Shown: positions 1-8,800 of the stretch, piece after piece
How positions within the stretch are numbered: the stretch's first letter is position 1
How the letters are laid out: each line of letters opens with the position of its first letter
NCBI GenBank assembly: GCA_025149285.1
Contig: CP102274.1
Location: 6,862,489-6,926,488, forward strand
Direction of reading: 5' to 3'
DNA length: 64,000 nt
From: Hungatella hathewayi
Lineage (GTDB): Bacteria > Bacillota > Clostridia > Lachnospirales > Lachnospiraceae
Made by a program: the position numbers and the translations under genes
The notes under the pieces: model-generated
Databases searched by the model: none
What the model was told of the DNA's origin: nothing
The model's input: the letters and a program-made list of their open reading frames with translations, nothing else

Positions 1-55
1 TTAATATCATTTGCTTTGATTGGGCTGCAATCGGGTTTTCTTTCAGCGCTTTCAT
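1..55 (-). CDS. TetR/AcrR-family regulator, N-terminal fragment
   Basis: Only the first 18 codons lie inside the window; the gene runs off the left edge. The start ATG at 55 follows an AGGAGG ribosome site with ideal spacing. The peptide begins MKALKENPIAAQSKQMIL, which matches the opening of many short TetR regulators, where an N-P-x-A-x-x-S/R-x-x stretch precedes the DNA-binding helix. It is divergent from the alpha/beta hydrolase gene, the usual arrangement for a local TetR repressor and its target. The family call rests on a very short piece and is tentative. Confidence 0.45.
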   Translation of the reverse strand, partial: MKALKENPIAAQSKQMIL

Positions 56-105
56 AATGCCTCCTGCCACATATTACGTTAAATGTGGAACTTGCTTTAA
101 CATAG

Positions 106-152
106 TTGACTGGATTCTTATTGTACTATAAAATCATAAGTGCCACAAGTGG
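106..152 (+). promoter_or_regulatory. Promoter of the hydrolase gene with small palindrome
   Basis: TTGACT at 106-111 and TAAAAT at 129-134 are separated by 17 bases, a near-consensus vegetative promoter. A 10-bp palindrome, CCACAAGTGG, at 143-152 sits at the expected transcription start and is a plausible operator for the divergent TetR-type regulator. The operator role is inferred. Confidence 0.55.
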
Positions 153-180
153 GACAGTTAATTTAAAGGAGGAAACAAAC

Positions 181-1107
181 ATACAAACTTATCATTGCGA
201 TCCGTTCTGGAGAATGCTTCAACCATATTTACCTAAAAGCAATCGGTTAACTACGAACAATCTGCCTGAAGAGTATTTTATACCGATCCTTGGCATGGAC
301 ATACATATCGACCACTACAAGCCAGTTGTGTCCAAGGGCCGGCTGATACTGTTTCATGGGGTTGGGGGAAATGGACGATTACTTTCCTGCATCGCCCTGC
401 CACTGGCAAGAGCCGGGTTTGAGGTAATCTGCCCGGATTTACCTTTATACGGCTGTACCTGCTATATAAAGGACATAACGTATGACACCTGGGTTTCATG
501 CAGCGTAGAAATAGTAAAATATTATCAGAGTAATGAGAGCTTACCCATATTCCTGTTTGGATTTAGCGCCGGAGGAATGTTAGCTTATCAGATTGCTTGT
601 AAAAGTCAAAATATCCGAGGGTTGATTGTCTCCTGTATTCTCGATCAGCGGGAGAAAACCGTCACCAGGAACTCAGCTAGAAATCCATTATTGGGGCTTA
701 TGGCGAAGCCCCTTATGACAGCTATGCACACTTTTGCCGGCAGAGTAAAAATTCCAATGAAGTGGATCGGAAATATGAAAGCCATAGTCAATCAGAAAGA
801 GGTAGCCCGGATTCTTATGAAAGATAAGAAATCCTCTGGCGTGAGAGTCCCGATAAACTTTATATATTCCATGCTCAATCCTGAAATAAGAATAGAACCT
901 GAACAATTTACAGCGTGTCCGGTTTTACTGTCACATCCTGGAGATGACCGCTGGACAGATATAAAGCTAAGCAATCTCTTTTACAATCGCCTGGCTTGTA
1001 AAAAACAGACTGTAATCCTGGAAGGCGCCGGTCATTTTCCAATGGAAGCGATTGGTCTGAAGCAGATGGAGCAGGCATGTATACAGTTTTTAGAACAGAA
1101 CTTATAG
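181..1107 (+). CDS. Alpha/beta hydrolase
   Basis: About 308 residues of a soluble alpha/beta-hydrolase. An oxyanion-type FHGVGGNG stretch lies near residue 58, the nucleophile elbow GFSAGG has Ser at about 129, an acid candidate sits in HPGDDRW, and the catalytic His is in GAGHFP near the C terminus, so the triad looks complete. The substrate is unknown. The open frame extends upstream to a TTG at 106, but that TTG is the -35 box. The only good ribosome site, AAGGAGG at 166-172, is followed at normal spacing by ATA (181), not ATG. The start is therefore either an AUA codon or a mutated start; the next in-frame ATG is at 214. It is divergent from a TetR-like gene, suggesting repression by that regulator. 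Confidence 0.75.
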   Translation: MQTYHCDPFWRMLQPYLPKSNRLTTNNLPEEYFIPILGMDIHIDHYKPVVSKGRLILFHGVGGNGRLLSCIALPLARAGFEVICPDLPLYGCTCYIKDITYDTWVSCSVEIVKYYQSNESLPIFLFGFSAGGMLAYQIACKSQNIRGLIVSCILDQREKTVTRNSARNPLLGLMAKPLMTAMHTFAGRVKIPMKWIGNMKAIVNQKEVARILMKDKKSSGVRVPINFIYSMLNPEIRIEPEQFTACPVLLSHPGDDRWTDIKLSNLFYNRLACKKQTVILEGAGHFPMEAIGLKQMEQACIQFLEQNL

Positions 1108-1132
1108 ACATATTCTGATTCGTAAAAATAAA

Positions 1133-1180
1133 AAGGCGGTAAGGCCCTATAAAAACTGTTATATGGTGTCTTACTGCCTG
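1133..1180. terminator. Hairpin between convergent genes
   Basis: AGGCGGTAAG near 1134 pairs with CTTACTGCCT near 1170, allowing G-U, between the hydrolase and the convergent acetyltransferase. The loop is long and the U-run is modest, so this is a probable bidirectional terminator. Confidence 0.45.
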
Positions 1181-1191
1181 ATTGCCAGGTT

Positions 1192-1713
1192 TTAACTTTT
1201 CATGACTACCGCACTTAAATAACTGTTAAAAGCGCGATACTCTGCTTCCGACAGTTGATCCGGACTGGACATCACAACAAGGTCATGCCCTTTAAAGCCC
1301 TTCTTATAGGGCGGGTGAACATGAGAATACCTGTTGGCCTGGTATCCCGAACGCTCATAGAACTGCTTGCGATGAACGGATACATCATCAGTAGGAGGGT
1401 CGATTTCAAGAATGACTGTTTTTCGCTCCCCGTCTAAAAGCTCCAATGCCTTCTGCCCATACTTTTTACCGCGCATTTTCGGCAGGATGCAAAAGTGCTC
1501 TACATAGATAAACTCTGCCGTCTCCCACCAGAGAATCATACCGACCCACATATCGTTCTCATAAATCAAATTAAAATGATATGCTTCATTTCCCATAATA
1601 CAGGTTTGTACATGACTTTCCCTTTGCTCATGAATCGGGAAGCTGGCCTGGTATAGATCCATCGCCTGATGATACATGGCATGATTGCTGTCTGTTAATC
1701 TTCTAAACTCCAT
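1192..1713 (-). CDS. GNAT-family N-acetyltransferase
   Basis: 173 residues, the normal length for a single GNAT domain. The acetyl-CoA-binding motif A is visible as ILPKMRGKKYGQKALELL at about residues 97-114, preceded by the beta4 strand EFIYVEHF. Such enzymes transfer acetyl from acetyl-CoA to an amine; the acceptor cannot be read from sequence. A GAGGT ribosome site precedes the ATG at 1713. It is a single gene facing the alpha/beta hydrolase, with another small minus-strand gene upstream. Confidence 0.8.
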   Translation of the reverse strand: MEFRRLTDSNHAMYHQAMDLYQASFPIHEQRESHVQTCIMGNEAYHFNLIYENDMWVGMILWWETAEFIYVEHFCILPKMRGKKYGQKALELLDGERKTVILEIDPPTDDVSVHRKQFYERSGYQANRYSHVHPPYKKGFKGHDLVVMSSPDQLSEAEYRAFNSYLSAVVMKS

Positions 1714-1771
1714 ATTGTTTTACCTCATATCAATCATCTCGAAGAAATCGGCTATCAAATTATAAAACCTG

Positions 1772-1963
1772 TTACTTTTTTCGGCTCTTCCATAAACACT
1801 CAATTAGTTCAACAAAGAACAATACCAGGAAACATATTACTCCACCCGCTAAGGTTATTCTGTAAGGATTGCCGGATACTACCCCATAAATCAGACACAC
1901 CAAATCAAAGCCAACAGAAATCACAAATGCCTTTAGTAATGCATACAGTACAAATTGTTTCAT
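1772..1963 (-). CDS. Small two-helix membrane protein, unknown
   Basis: 63 residues with two hydrophobic segments, about residues 5-28 and 36-56, and a basic C-terminal tail (CLWKSRKK), so probably an inner-membrane protein with both ends inside. A strong GAGGAGG site precedes the start. I do not recognise a family. It lies 58 bases upstream of the acetyltransferase on the same strand and could be co-transcribed with it. Confidence 0.55.
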   Translation of the reverse strand: MKQFVLYALLKAFVISVGFDLVCLIYGVVSGNPYRITLAGGVICFLVLFFVELIECLWKSRKK

Positions 1964-2038
1964 AAAGTCCTCCTCTTAACCTACAGCGCTATTTAGTTAC
2001 CCTGTCAGACCTGCCTTCTATGAAGTTTGATTCCCCTA

Positions 2039-2812
2039 TTAAATAATCGAATCACGGTTCCAACCTTCGGTATTAACATTATAGACCGTCTGCCCAACTC
2101 CAATAAACGGCGGATAATAATTTTCACTATATTCCTTCAAATATCTATCATCAAACTTCTCATAATTCAAAGTTTTCTTCACTTTGATATTTTCAAATTC
2201 AACCGGAAGCCCGGGAGAGGAATAAAAGCTTTTTCCCAACTGTACCTGAAAATGGAGATGTGGCTCCGAGGTATTCCCCGAATTTCCACATTCAGCGATC
2301 TTCTCTCCCCTTTTTATGGATTGCCCCACAGACACCCGTATACTGTCAGGTTTAAGATGGGCCAGCAAGGAGTATTCACCATCAGAATGACAAATCAGAA
2401 CGTAATTTCCCCGAATATCACGGGCATTGCATGAGGCGGCCCTGTTCTTCGTGATCCTGCTATCCGGATTCCCGGTACAAATTTCCGCCACCGTGCCGTC
2501 TGCCGGAGCTAAAATATCCCTGCCATAACAATAAAAGGAACCTGCTTCTGTCTCTTCTCCCTGAAAGCTGCTGCCGGCGCCATCCAGGATAACAAAATCA
2601 TAAGCATATCTTTGCGTTGGTATCTCCCAGGAATGAGAGGTTTTTTCAGTTACCCCGCCATTTACAACTACCCACTCACCGCTAAAGGGCAAAGCATATT
2701 TCACCTGCGGATGATAGCTTTCAATACTGGGAAGATCGCCGTGATATTTATATTCCAGAACAATAATACCCCATAACTGTTTTAAGGATTGTATCAGTAC
2801 AGAACCATTCAT
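2039..2812 (-). CDS. M23-family peptidase (LytM-like)
   Basis: 257 residues. The LytM/lysostaphin domain covers about residues 65-195: QRYAYDF holds the metal-binding Asp (about 72), AHLKPDS the His at about 152, and the PHLHFQV motif gives the HxH pair at 185/187. The GDIRGNYVLICH and GNSGNTSEPHLHF blocks are typical. These zinc enzymes cut peptidoglycan cross-bridges. No signal peptide is obvious; the N-terminal 20 residues contain a weakly hydrophobic LWGIIVLEY stretch. The first-ligand His is not in the usual HxxxD position; His60 in SHSWEI may serve. A GGAGGTGG site precedes the ATG. Confidence 0.8.
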   Translation of the reverse strand: MNGSVLIQSLKQLWGIIVLEYKYHGDLPSIESYHPQVKYALPFSGEWVVVNGGVTEKTSHSWEIPTQRYAYDFVILDGAGSSFQGEETEAGSFYCYGRDILAPADGTVAEICTGNPDSRITKNRAASCNARDIRGNYVLICHSDGEYSLLAHLKPDSIRVSVGQSIKRGEKIAECGNSGNTSEPHLHFQVQLGKSFYSSPGLPVEFENIKVKKTLNYEKFDDRYLKEYSENYYPPFIGVGQTVYNVNTEGWNRDSII

Positions 2813-2891
2813 TTATATTACACCACCTCCGCTATTTCTGATTAAGCCAATTATATCAAACAAACCTATTAAGAAGAAAGAGCATCGGAAG

Positions 2892-3131
2892 TCAGTGCTT
2901 ACGCTTAAAAAGAATGAATCCTGCTATAACCATAAGAATCACTCCCAAAATAATTATTAAAATAGATATATTCCCGCCTATTCGGCCAGCTAAAAATATA
3001 GAAGTTGGCCCATCTGCACCGCCTATAACAGATATGGACATACTTTCTTTCATTTTCAATAGAATCTCAATAATTACCAAAATAGTTCCCAATATACCCA
3101 TTATAATCCCCAAAACTTTTTTCACTTTCAT
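2892..3131 (-). CDS. Small membrane protein with decarboxylase beta-subunit signature
   Basis: 79 residues with two membrane helices (about 4-24 and 53-74) flanking a loop that contains SVIGGADGPTSIFLAG. The GADGPT motif is a hallmark of the beta subunits of sodium-pumping decarboxylases (OadB/GcdB/MmdB), where the Asp is near the sodium path, but those proteins have about 370-430 residues. Here only the signature stands between two helices, with no alpha or gamma subunit nearby. An AAGGAG site gives the ATG at 3131. It may be a stand-alone small protein family or a derived fragment; function unknown. Confidence 0.65.
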   Translation of the reverse strand: MKVKKVLGIIMGILGTILVIIEILLKMKESMSISVIGGADGPTSIFLAGRIGGNISILIIILGVILMVIAGFILFKRKH

Positions 3132-3217
3132 AGAAACTCCTTTTTGTATATTCCCATGCTTATTTATTTTATGAAATAGCGCCTACTGTAGATTTGATAT
3201 TTTCTTATAACTATCCG

Positions 3218-5446
3218 CTACTCCATACGTTCCTGCTGCTTCTGAATCAACTGTACATTCTTCTTCTCCAGTTCGTTTAAAAGGTCGTCTGTAAACTCAG
3301 AAGGCTCAATTTTACCCTCATACCAACTACAACTATTAAAATATTGCTGCAGTTCCATATCCGTAAAGCGCCTCCCGTGCCGCGCGTAAATCTCGTTTTT
3401 CGCAATCCGCAGCCTTTGCGCGGATAAATTCAGCAAATTAGCCTCGTTCAGAGCGGCATCGCTGCTGTTTGGAAATATAAATTCGCTGCCGTCATACCGG
3501 GCTGAATCGGAATCTATGCGAAAGCTGTACTTAACCGGTTCAATGTCCCACACCATTTGTTCATACTCATGCTGTACCTGTTCATTTTCTAAAAGAAAGG
3601 TCACATCCGTAGGCAAGCTCATAGCATATACATTCGCTCCGTCATAGCCTAAGATCTCATAGTCTGGTTCATTCACATAATCACCATTATTAAAAATACG
3701 GATCGAGAACAGCAGCCCGTCCCCGTTCTGTTCAAAAGAACTTTTTTGGAAAACTGAAATTCCGCCCCCTTCCAAAGGCTTCTCAACATAGAGTCCGTCC
3801 CAGTTCTCCGGGTAGGTGATGGAAAAATCCGCCGCCTTTCTAACTAAGGATTCCGCAGGTTCCCCGGACGCCGTTTCTTTCAGAGCAGACGGTGTAGTTT
3901 CCCGGTTGTCTATCCCGGCAGACGAGGACATTTCCGTTTCTGTGTAAACAGGACTGTCTTCCTGTCCTTTGGAGTGAGTTGCCCCGTCTGCCAGTTGAAA
4001 CAGAAAGAACATGACAGCCAGCACATAAGCCGCTCGTAATATAATTCCGGTAAAGTCATGCGCCTTCAGCCTGGTATATGAATAAGTGCAGGGTCCGTAG
4101 GCCATAGCCTTTAAGACCTCATGATTTTCAGGACTGTAACTGAGCAGACGTTTCCGCAAGTCAGCCGCTTCCAGGGGCTTTTCAAGCATTTCCTTCACCT
4201 CTGCTATCATAGCCAACATAGGAAGGCGGTGGTAATCATTGTGGCAGCGGTCTAAATAATAGTTCCCTTCTATTTCAGCCTGCTCCAAATCACCTCCACT
4301 TATCAGACCGCGAATCTTTGCGGACAGTGAACGCATCTGAATATCTTTATTCTTACAGAGCCACGGCGTCTCCTCAAGCATAATCTCCAGCTTTAGTTCT
4401 TCTCTTTCAGCCGCTTGTTCTTCTCCCAAACAGCGCAGGCAGGCGCTGCGCAGATCGCTGTGCAGGAAACAGAGCATGGCGCCTTTATGCTTTCCTGCCA
4501 GCTTCCATGCCAGATCTTCCAGTGTCAGAGCCTCTCTGACCCGGCCGCTGCGGTATAATCCCACCGCGGCATTGTGCAAGGAAATCGCCCGTTCCTTCAT
4601 ATTTCCGATTCCATTGATTCCAGACAGCAGACAGGCCGCAGAAGCGCTTAAAGGACGGTTTTCGCAGAGCAGCGGGCGCAGCATTATCCGGTTTCTGTAA
4701 ATCCGAAGAAAATAAGTAATTATGAAAAATGCGGCCATTGCAAGCAGAAACCAGCTGATTGCCCGAGACCAGCCCGGACTGTAAGACCGCCGGTAAACCC
4801 ACAGGACCGAAATCCATACGAAAAGCATCCCCGATAGAGTATCCACAATACACATTCTCTCAACTGCAAGAAAGTATCTTTGTCCCTCCTTAAAACAGTC
4901 CCCGGCTGACGGATCATCCCTCAATCCCTCCGCCAGTTCTAACGCATAAGCAAACTTCTTCCTCTTCTTTATCACTCCAAAGCTTCCGGCCAGCAAAACC
5001 GCCATGGCGGCAATTAAGGCGATGGAAAAACCAACATAGAGCGGCCAGGTATCGTCTTTCACCACATCAATATGGCAGCCGGCCGCAGATATCCCGCTGA
5101 CGGACAGTATTTCCATTTCCCTGATTCTATTTCCTGAGTCGCTCTCGATACGCAGCGCAACAGGCTTTCCAAGCCGATGCTCCGGGAGTTTTCCTTTCAT
5201 TCTTAAATAGCTTTTCCCATTTCCCGTTGCACTTTCCCACATTAACTCTGCGTCCCCATGGCTCACATGAGGCTCCATATATTTTTCTTCGGCCTGAAGC
5301 TCTATTGTGAACGTATCCTGGACAGGTTCAAATGAAAGCTCTATGGTCTGTTTGTAGCTCCCTTCCTGACGTGAAAGCCAGAAAGCAAAAATAATCATAA
5401 ATACTGACAGTATGGGAAATAAGAGCCATAGCCTGCTTCTCTTCAT
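3218..5446 (-). CDS. Multi-pass membrane protein with C-terminal YARHG domain
   Basis: 742 residues. An N-terminal helix (about 5-24) is followed by an external beta-rich region, then membrane segments near 135-158, 205-218, 228-245 and 468-488. The middle holds helical, repeat-like sequence (about 270-460) with many Leu/Ala/Glu. The C terminus carries a YARHG domain: LRIAKNEIYARHGRRF, then LQQYFNSCSWY and a Lys/Asp-rich tail. YARHG domains are found on secreted or surface proteins of Firmicutes and are thought to bind the cell envelope. The start overlaps the stop of the small upstream ORF as ATGA, so the pair is probably translationally coupled. Specific function unknown. Confidence 0.7.
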   Translation of the reverse strand: MKRSRLWLLFPILSVFMIIFAFWLSRQEGSYKQTIELSFEPVQDTFTIELQAEEKYMEPHVSHGDAELMWESATGNGKSYLRMKGKLPEHRLGKPVALRIESDSGNRIREMEILSVSGISAAGCHIDVVKDDTWPLYVGFSIALIAAMAVLLAGSFGVIKKRKKFAYALELAEGLRDDPSAGDCFKEGQRYFLAVERMCIVDTLSGMLFVWISVLWVYRRSYSPGWSRAISWFLLAMAAFFIITYFLRIYRNRIMLRPLLCENRPLSASAACLLSGINGIGNMKERAISLHNAAVGLYRSGRVREALTLEDLAWKLAGKHKGAMLCFLHSDLRSACLRCLGEEQAAEREELKLEIMLEETPWLCKNKDIQMRSLSAKIRGLISGGDLEQAEIEGNYYLDRCHNDYHRLPMLAMIAEVKEMLEKPLEAADLRKRLLSYSPENHEVLKAMAYGPCTYSYTRLKAHDFTGIILRAAYVLAVMFFLFQLADGATHSKGQEDSPVYTETEMSSSAGIDNRETTPSALKETASGEPAESLVRKAADFSITYPENWDGLYVEKPLEGGGISVFQKSSFEQNGDGLLFSIRIFNNGDYVNEPDYEILGYDGANVYAMSLPTDVTFLLENEQVQHEYEQMVWDIEPVKYSFRIDSDSARYDGSEFIFPNSSDAALNEANLLNLSAQRLRIAKNEIYARHGRRFTDMELQQYFNSCSWYEGKIEPSEFTDDLLNELEKKNVQLIQKQQERME

Positions 5447-5607
5447 AAGCGTCTCCTTGTTGTTTGTAAATTCATCCCCTTGTTACCGGAAAACAGAGAA
5501 AAAGCGCGACCCAGCATCTCAAAAAGACGCAGGCCGCGCGTATATAATGTCATAAGATATACACTTAAATCGGGTAACCGGGCAGCGTCATCCATGGCGG
5601 TGTCCAT
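5443..5607 (-). CDS. Small hypothetical protein coupled to the YARHG gene
   Basis: The 54-codon reading starts at ATG 5607 behind an AGAGGA site; an alternative TTG at 5664 would give 73 residues without a ribosome site. The sequence (MDTAMDDAARLPDLSVYL, then MLGRAFSLFSGNKG) has an amphipathic helical look and no recognised domain. Its TGA overlaps the ATG of the next gene, which supports real translation, perhaps as a leader for coupling. Evidence is positional only. Confidence 0.4.
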   Translation of the reverse strand: MDTAMDDAARLPDLSVYLMTLYTRGLRLFEMLGRAFSLFSGNKGMNLQTTRRRL

Positions 5608-5855
5608 AAAGTCCTCTATTTTCAAAATTTGTCTTATCATACCGGATAATACATAAAATAGCAAGACCCTATCCCTATAATTAATAGAAATTTAATGGGG
5701 CAGGCAGGTGGTAATAATCAGGCACTGCCATCAGATCACCAGTGATGTTATATTCAGCTAATATTTTTTCTCTTAAATAATTTCATGTACGGTTTCCATA
5801 ATCTATATTTTTGCTCTTATTAGATTATAAACTTACAGAAAGGAGATGTTGAATA

Positions 5856-6089
5856 TTGGAAGAATTAATCGTCAATCTGGTGCAGTCCCAGGGAATTTGG
5901 GCAGTATTATTTGTTTTTCTGCTGCTATATACCATAAAAAAGAATGACAAGTTAGACGAATTACAGGAAGCCCGTGAACGAAAGTACCAGGAACTATTGA
6001 CACAGCTTACGGTAAAGCTTTCCATCGTAAATACAGTAAATGAAAAACTCGATACTATTCAAGCTGTCCTCAAAGAAAAGTCCGATTAG
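5856..6089 (+). CDS. BhlA/UviB-family holin-like protein
   Basis: 77 residues: one N-terminal membrane helix (GIWAVLFVFLLLYTI, about residues 13-27) followed by a charged coiled-coil-like tail (KKNDKLDELQEARERKYQELL). This architecture and the QGIWAVLFVFLLLY signature match the BhlA/UviB family of small holin-like proteins found in phages and next to bacteriocin genes. The start is TTG at 5856, supported by AAAGGAGA at 5839-5846; there is no nearby ATG. It is followed 136 bases later by a large peptidoglycan hydrolase, the expected holin-endolysin order, and a sigma factor is encoded just beyond. Confidence 0.8.
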   Translation: MEELIVNLVQSQGIWAVLFVFLLLYTIKKNDKLDELQEARERKYQELLTQLTVKLSIVNTVNEKLDTIQAVLKEKSD

Positions 6090-6225
6090 CGAATTAAAAC
6101 GGCTCTCTTTGCGATTTTCTAATCCAACCACATTGTTTTATTAAACTTCGGTTTACAAATAACGTCCTTTTTATTTTTTATTATATGAATTTGCAAATTC
6201 AAATAATTTGAATGGAGGACGTTTT

Positions 6226-8799
6226 ATGTTACTAAAAAATGGAGACACAGGAATTCAGGTAAAATATTTACAGCAGGGTCTTAAAATTATGTGCTGTAAT
6301 CCAGGCAGTATTGATTCAGCATTTGGTCCCGGAACACAGGCCGCCGTGGAGAAATTCCAGGAAGAGTGGGGATTGACAGTTGACGGAATTGTTGGCAATG
6401 ATACCTGGAATTGTCTGCTTGCAGAAATCAAACCAATCCAGCAGGCATTAAAAAACAAAGGGTTCTATACCGGAGCCATTACCGGTATTGCAAAGGACAG
6501 TACCTATAACGCAGTCATTCGTTTCCAGAGCAGCAGGGATCTAACAGCAGATGGCATGGTAGGGGCCGCGACCCGCGCAAGGCTGTTTAATGAAGATCAG
6601 GGGGGCGGCGATGAATCCATGCTGCCTTTGTCGATTGGGGACAGGGGAGACTACGTTCTTTACCTTCAGTACGGACTTAGAATCTTGTGCTGTAGTCCAG
6701 GCGCGCTGGACGGAGTTTTTGGTTCCGGAACTGCGGAGGCAGTAAAAAAATTTCAGGCAAAATACGGAATTACGGACAACGGGATTGCAGACACCACAAC
6801 CTGGAATACTTTAAAAGGACAAATTACGGATATCCAGAGCCGTCTGCTTGAACGAAATTACAGTATTGCGATTGTTGATGGATTGGCAACCTCCGCGTTG
6901 GTTGAGACAATAAAAAAATACCAGGAGGCTAACTGGCTTACAGCCGATGGACAGGTAGGACCTGCCACTTATGAGCTTTTATTCAGTGATGTGGAAGACG
7001 GCGCTACCGACGCATTGCCATTAAAAACAGGGTCCAGGGGACCCAGAGTTTTATATTTCCAGTATGCGCTAAGAATCAGTTGTATCAACCCAAACGGTAC
7101 GGACGGAGTTTACGGACCGGGAACTAAATCTGCAGTTGACCGCTACAAAACCCGCAAAGGGCTGACAGCTGACGGAATGGTTGATACAGTTACCTGGGAA
7201 AAGATGCGTGATGAAATCCGGCCGCTTCAAACTGCACTTGTTAACCGCGGTTATGATGTAGGATTTGTAGATGGAATTGCAACTGAAAAAGTTTATAACT
7301 CAGTATTACAGTTCCAGACAGATCATAACCTGGTAGCAGACGGCATGATCGGCAATGCCACTAAAGCTCTGCTTTTGGGTGGAACCGCAGGCGGCGGGAC
7401 AGTTTCCTCTACCTTGAAATTAGGTTCTAATGGTTCTTTGACCCGTTACCTTCAGAGGCTTTTCAATGAATTGGGCTACCAGATTCCGATTGATGGTATT
7501 TTCTCACAGGAAACCCATAATGCTGCACTCTCATTCCAGACAACGCATGGATTGGAAGCTGACGGAATTGTTGGCGGAGGCACATGGAGAAAGTTGTTTG
7601 AAGTTTACCGGGTTGACGTGCCAGGAACCGGTGTAGAAAAACTGCTGAATGTGGTAAAACATGAGCTGGCCTGGGGATTTGCAGAAGACAATGCAAATAA
7701 CATCACGCCTTATGGACAGTGGTATGAGATGAATAGAAGTCCGTGGTGTGCCATGTTTGTTTCTTACTGTGCATACCAGGCAGGCGTTCTCGACACCCTT
7801 GTGCCCAAATTTGCATGGTGTCCGTCTGGAATGACATGGTACAAGAACCGCCAGAAATATCACAAGAGAAACAGCGGTTATATTCCCAAAAAAGGCGATG
7901 TCATTTTCTTCTACAACGATGAACTGGGCCGGGTGGCTCATACTGGGATTGTCGTTGATGGAGATGAAAATTATGTCACCACGATTGAAGGAAATACCAC
8001 AATAGACGCGGTGGAACAAAGAACTTATAACCGCAATCATTCCACGATAGATGGTTATGGCGATAATGGAGGAGAAGCCATTGAACTTCCTGCCCCTCCG
8101 ACAGAGGAAGAAATCAATGAAATTTTGGTTGATCATTATAGGGAGTTCCTGGATGCATGTTATATCATACTTCCCTCTGAGCAGATTACTTTGAATTACG
8201 AAGCTACAATCCCCATGCCTCCTAATGGCAAAGCCCTTGTTGAGGCAAGTGCTGATACAACTATCTTTGACAACAGCATCAATAATCCGAATGCTGTTAC
8301 CTTCGATGTGGAGGGCGGTATTGCAATGTCCCAGGAGATTGCTCTTTCAGAAGCTCTTACACTTACTTTTGAGGAATCAGGACTTGAAGATGCCCAGAGT
8401 TTGGCAGATATTGTTTTCGATATCAATATGTCTCTCGATACTGGTGCGTCTGTCGTAGCAAGCGGAATCAGAACAGAGGCAGATGGAACCTGGTTTTATA
8501 TTTCATATGCGGTTAAAAAAGAAGTACAAATTGCCGATGGGTATCCACCTGTTAATTTTGTTTTCAAATACACACTTTGTTTGAAATCAGATGACTCTGC
8601 AGGAGCACGTTTTTTTGAACTTGTCGAGGAATTCGTAACCGAATATCGTAAAGAAATTAATGTGGTGGTAGGTGTAGCTGCGGTTATCGGACTTGCAATA
8701 GCATTTAAAGCACTATTGCTTGCAGGTGGTATCAGCGGGCTCATTGCAGCAACTAAAGCTGTACTGGGAGCCGCAGCTAAAGTGGCAATAGTAGCATAA
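6226..8799 (+). CDS. Multi-modular peptidoglycan-binding CHAP hydrolase
   Basis: 857 residues from ATG 6226, chosen because GGAGG ends 8 bases upstream. Residues 1-460 hold seven peptidoglycan-binding_1-like modules of about 60-70 residues (recurring FxxxTxxAVxxFQ and LxxDGxVGxxT), arranged as three alternating pairs plus one. A CHAP domain follows at about 468-610, with Cys508 in SPWCAMFV, His572 in VAHTGIV and EGNT, the usual catalytic set for cleaving peptidoglycan amide bonds. About 230 residues of unknown beta-rich sequence follow, ending in a roughly 45-residue Ala/Gly/Ile hydrophobic tail (VVGVAAVIGLAIAFKALLL). No signal peptide is present, so export may rely on the upstream holin-like protein. 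A TTG upstream at 6208 would extend the frame but covers the ribosome site. Confidence 0.85.
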   Translation: MLLKNGDTGIQVKYLQQGLKIMCCNPGSIDSAFGPGTQAAVEKFQEEWGLTVDGIVGNDTWNCLLAEIKPIQQALKNKGFYTGAITGIAKDSTYNAVIRFQSSRDLTADGMVGAATRARLFNEDQGGGDESMLPLSIGDRGDYVLYLQYGLRILCCSPGALDGVFGSGTAEAVKKFQAKYGITDNGIADTTTWNTLKGQITDIQSRLLERNYSIAIVDGLATSALVETIKKYQEANWLTADGQVGPATYELLFSDVEDGATDALPLKTGSRGPRVLYFQYALRISCINPNGTDGVYGPGTKSAVDRYKTRKGLTADGMVDTVTWEKMRDEIRPLQTALVNRGYDVGFVDGIATEKVYNSVLQFQTDHNLVADGMIGNATKALLLGGTAGGGTVSSTLKLGSNGSLTRYLQRLFNELGYQIPIDGIFSQETHNAALSFQTTHGLEADGIVGGGTWRKLFEVYRVDVPGTGVEKLLNVVKHELAWGFAEDNANNITPYGQWYEMNRSPWCAMFVSYCAYQAGVLDTLVPKFAWCPSGMTWYKNRQKYHKRNSGYIPKKGDVIFFYNDELGRVAHTGIVVDGDENYVTTIEGNTTIDAVEQRTYNRNHSTIDGYGDNGGEAIELPAPPTEEEINEILVDHYREFLDACYIILPSEQITLNYEATIPMPPNGKALVEASADTTIFDNSINNPNAVTFDVEGGIAMSQEIALSEALTLTFEESGLEDAQSLADIVFDINMSLDTGASVVASGIRTEADGTWFYISYAVKKEVQIADGYPPVNFVFKYTLCLKSDDSAGARFFELVEEFVTEYRKEINVVVGVAAVIGLAIAFKALLLAGGISGLIAATKAVLGAAAKVAIVA

Positions 8800-8800
8800 T

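Noticed and set aside
106..180. TTG at 106 as the hydrolase start
   Set aside because: It is the -35 element of a consensus promoter, so it cannot be in the transcript from that promoter; it also lacks a ribosome site.
7531..8136. 201-codon minus-strand frame opposite the CHAP lysin
   Set aside because: Antisense to well-supported catalytic motifs of the lysin; no start signal and no recognisable domain.
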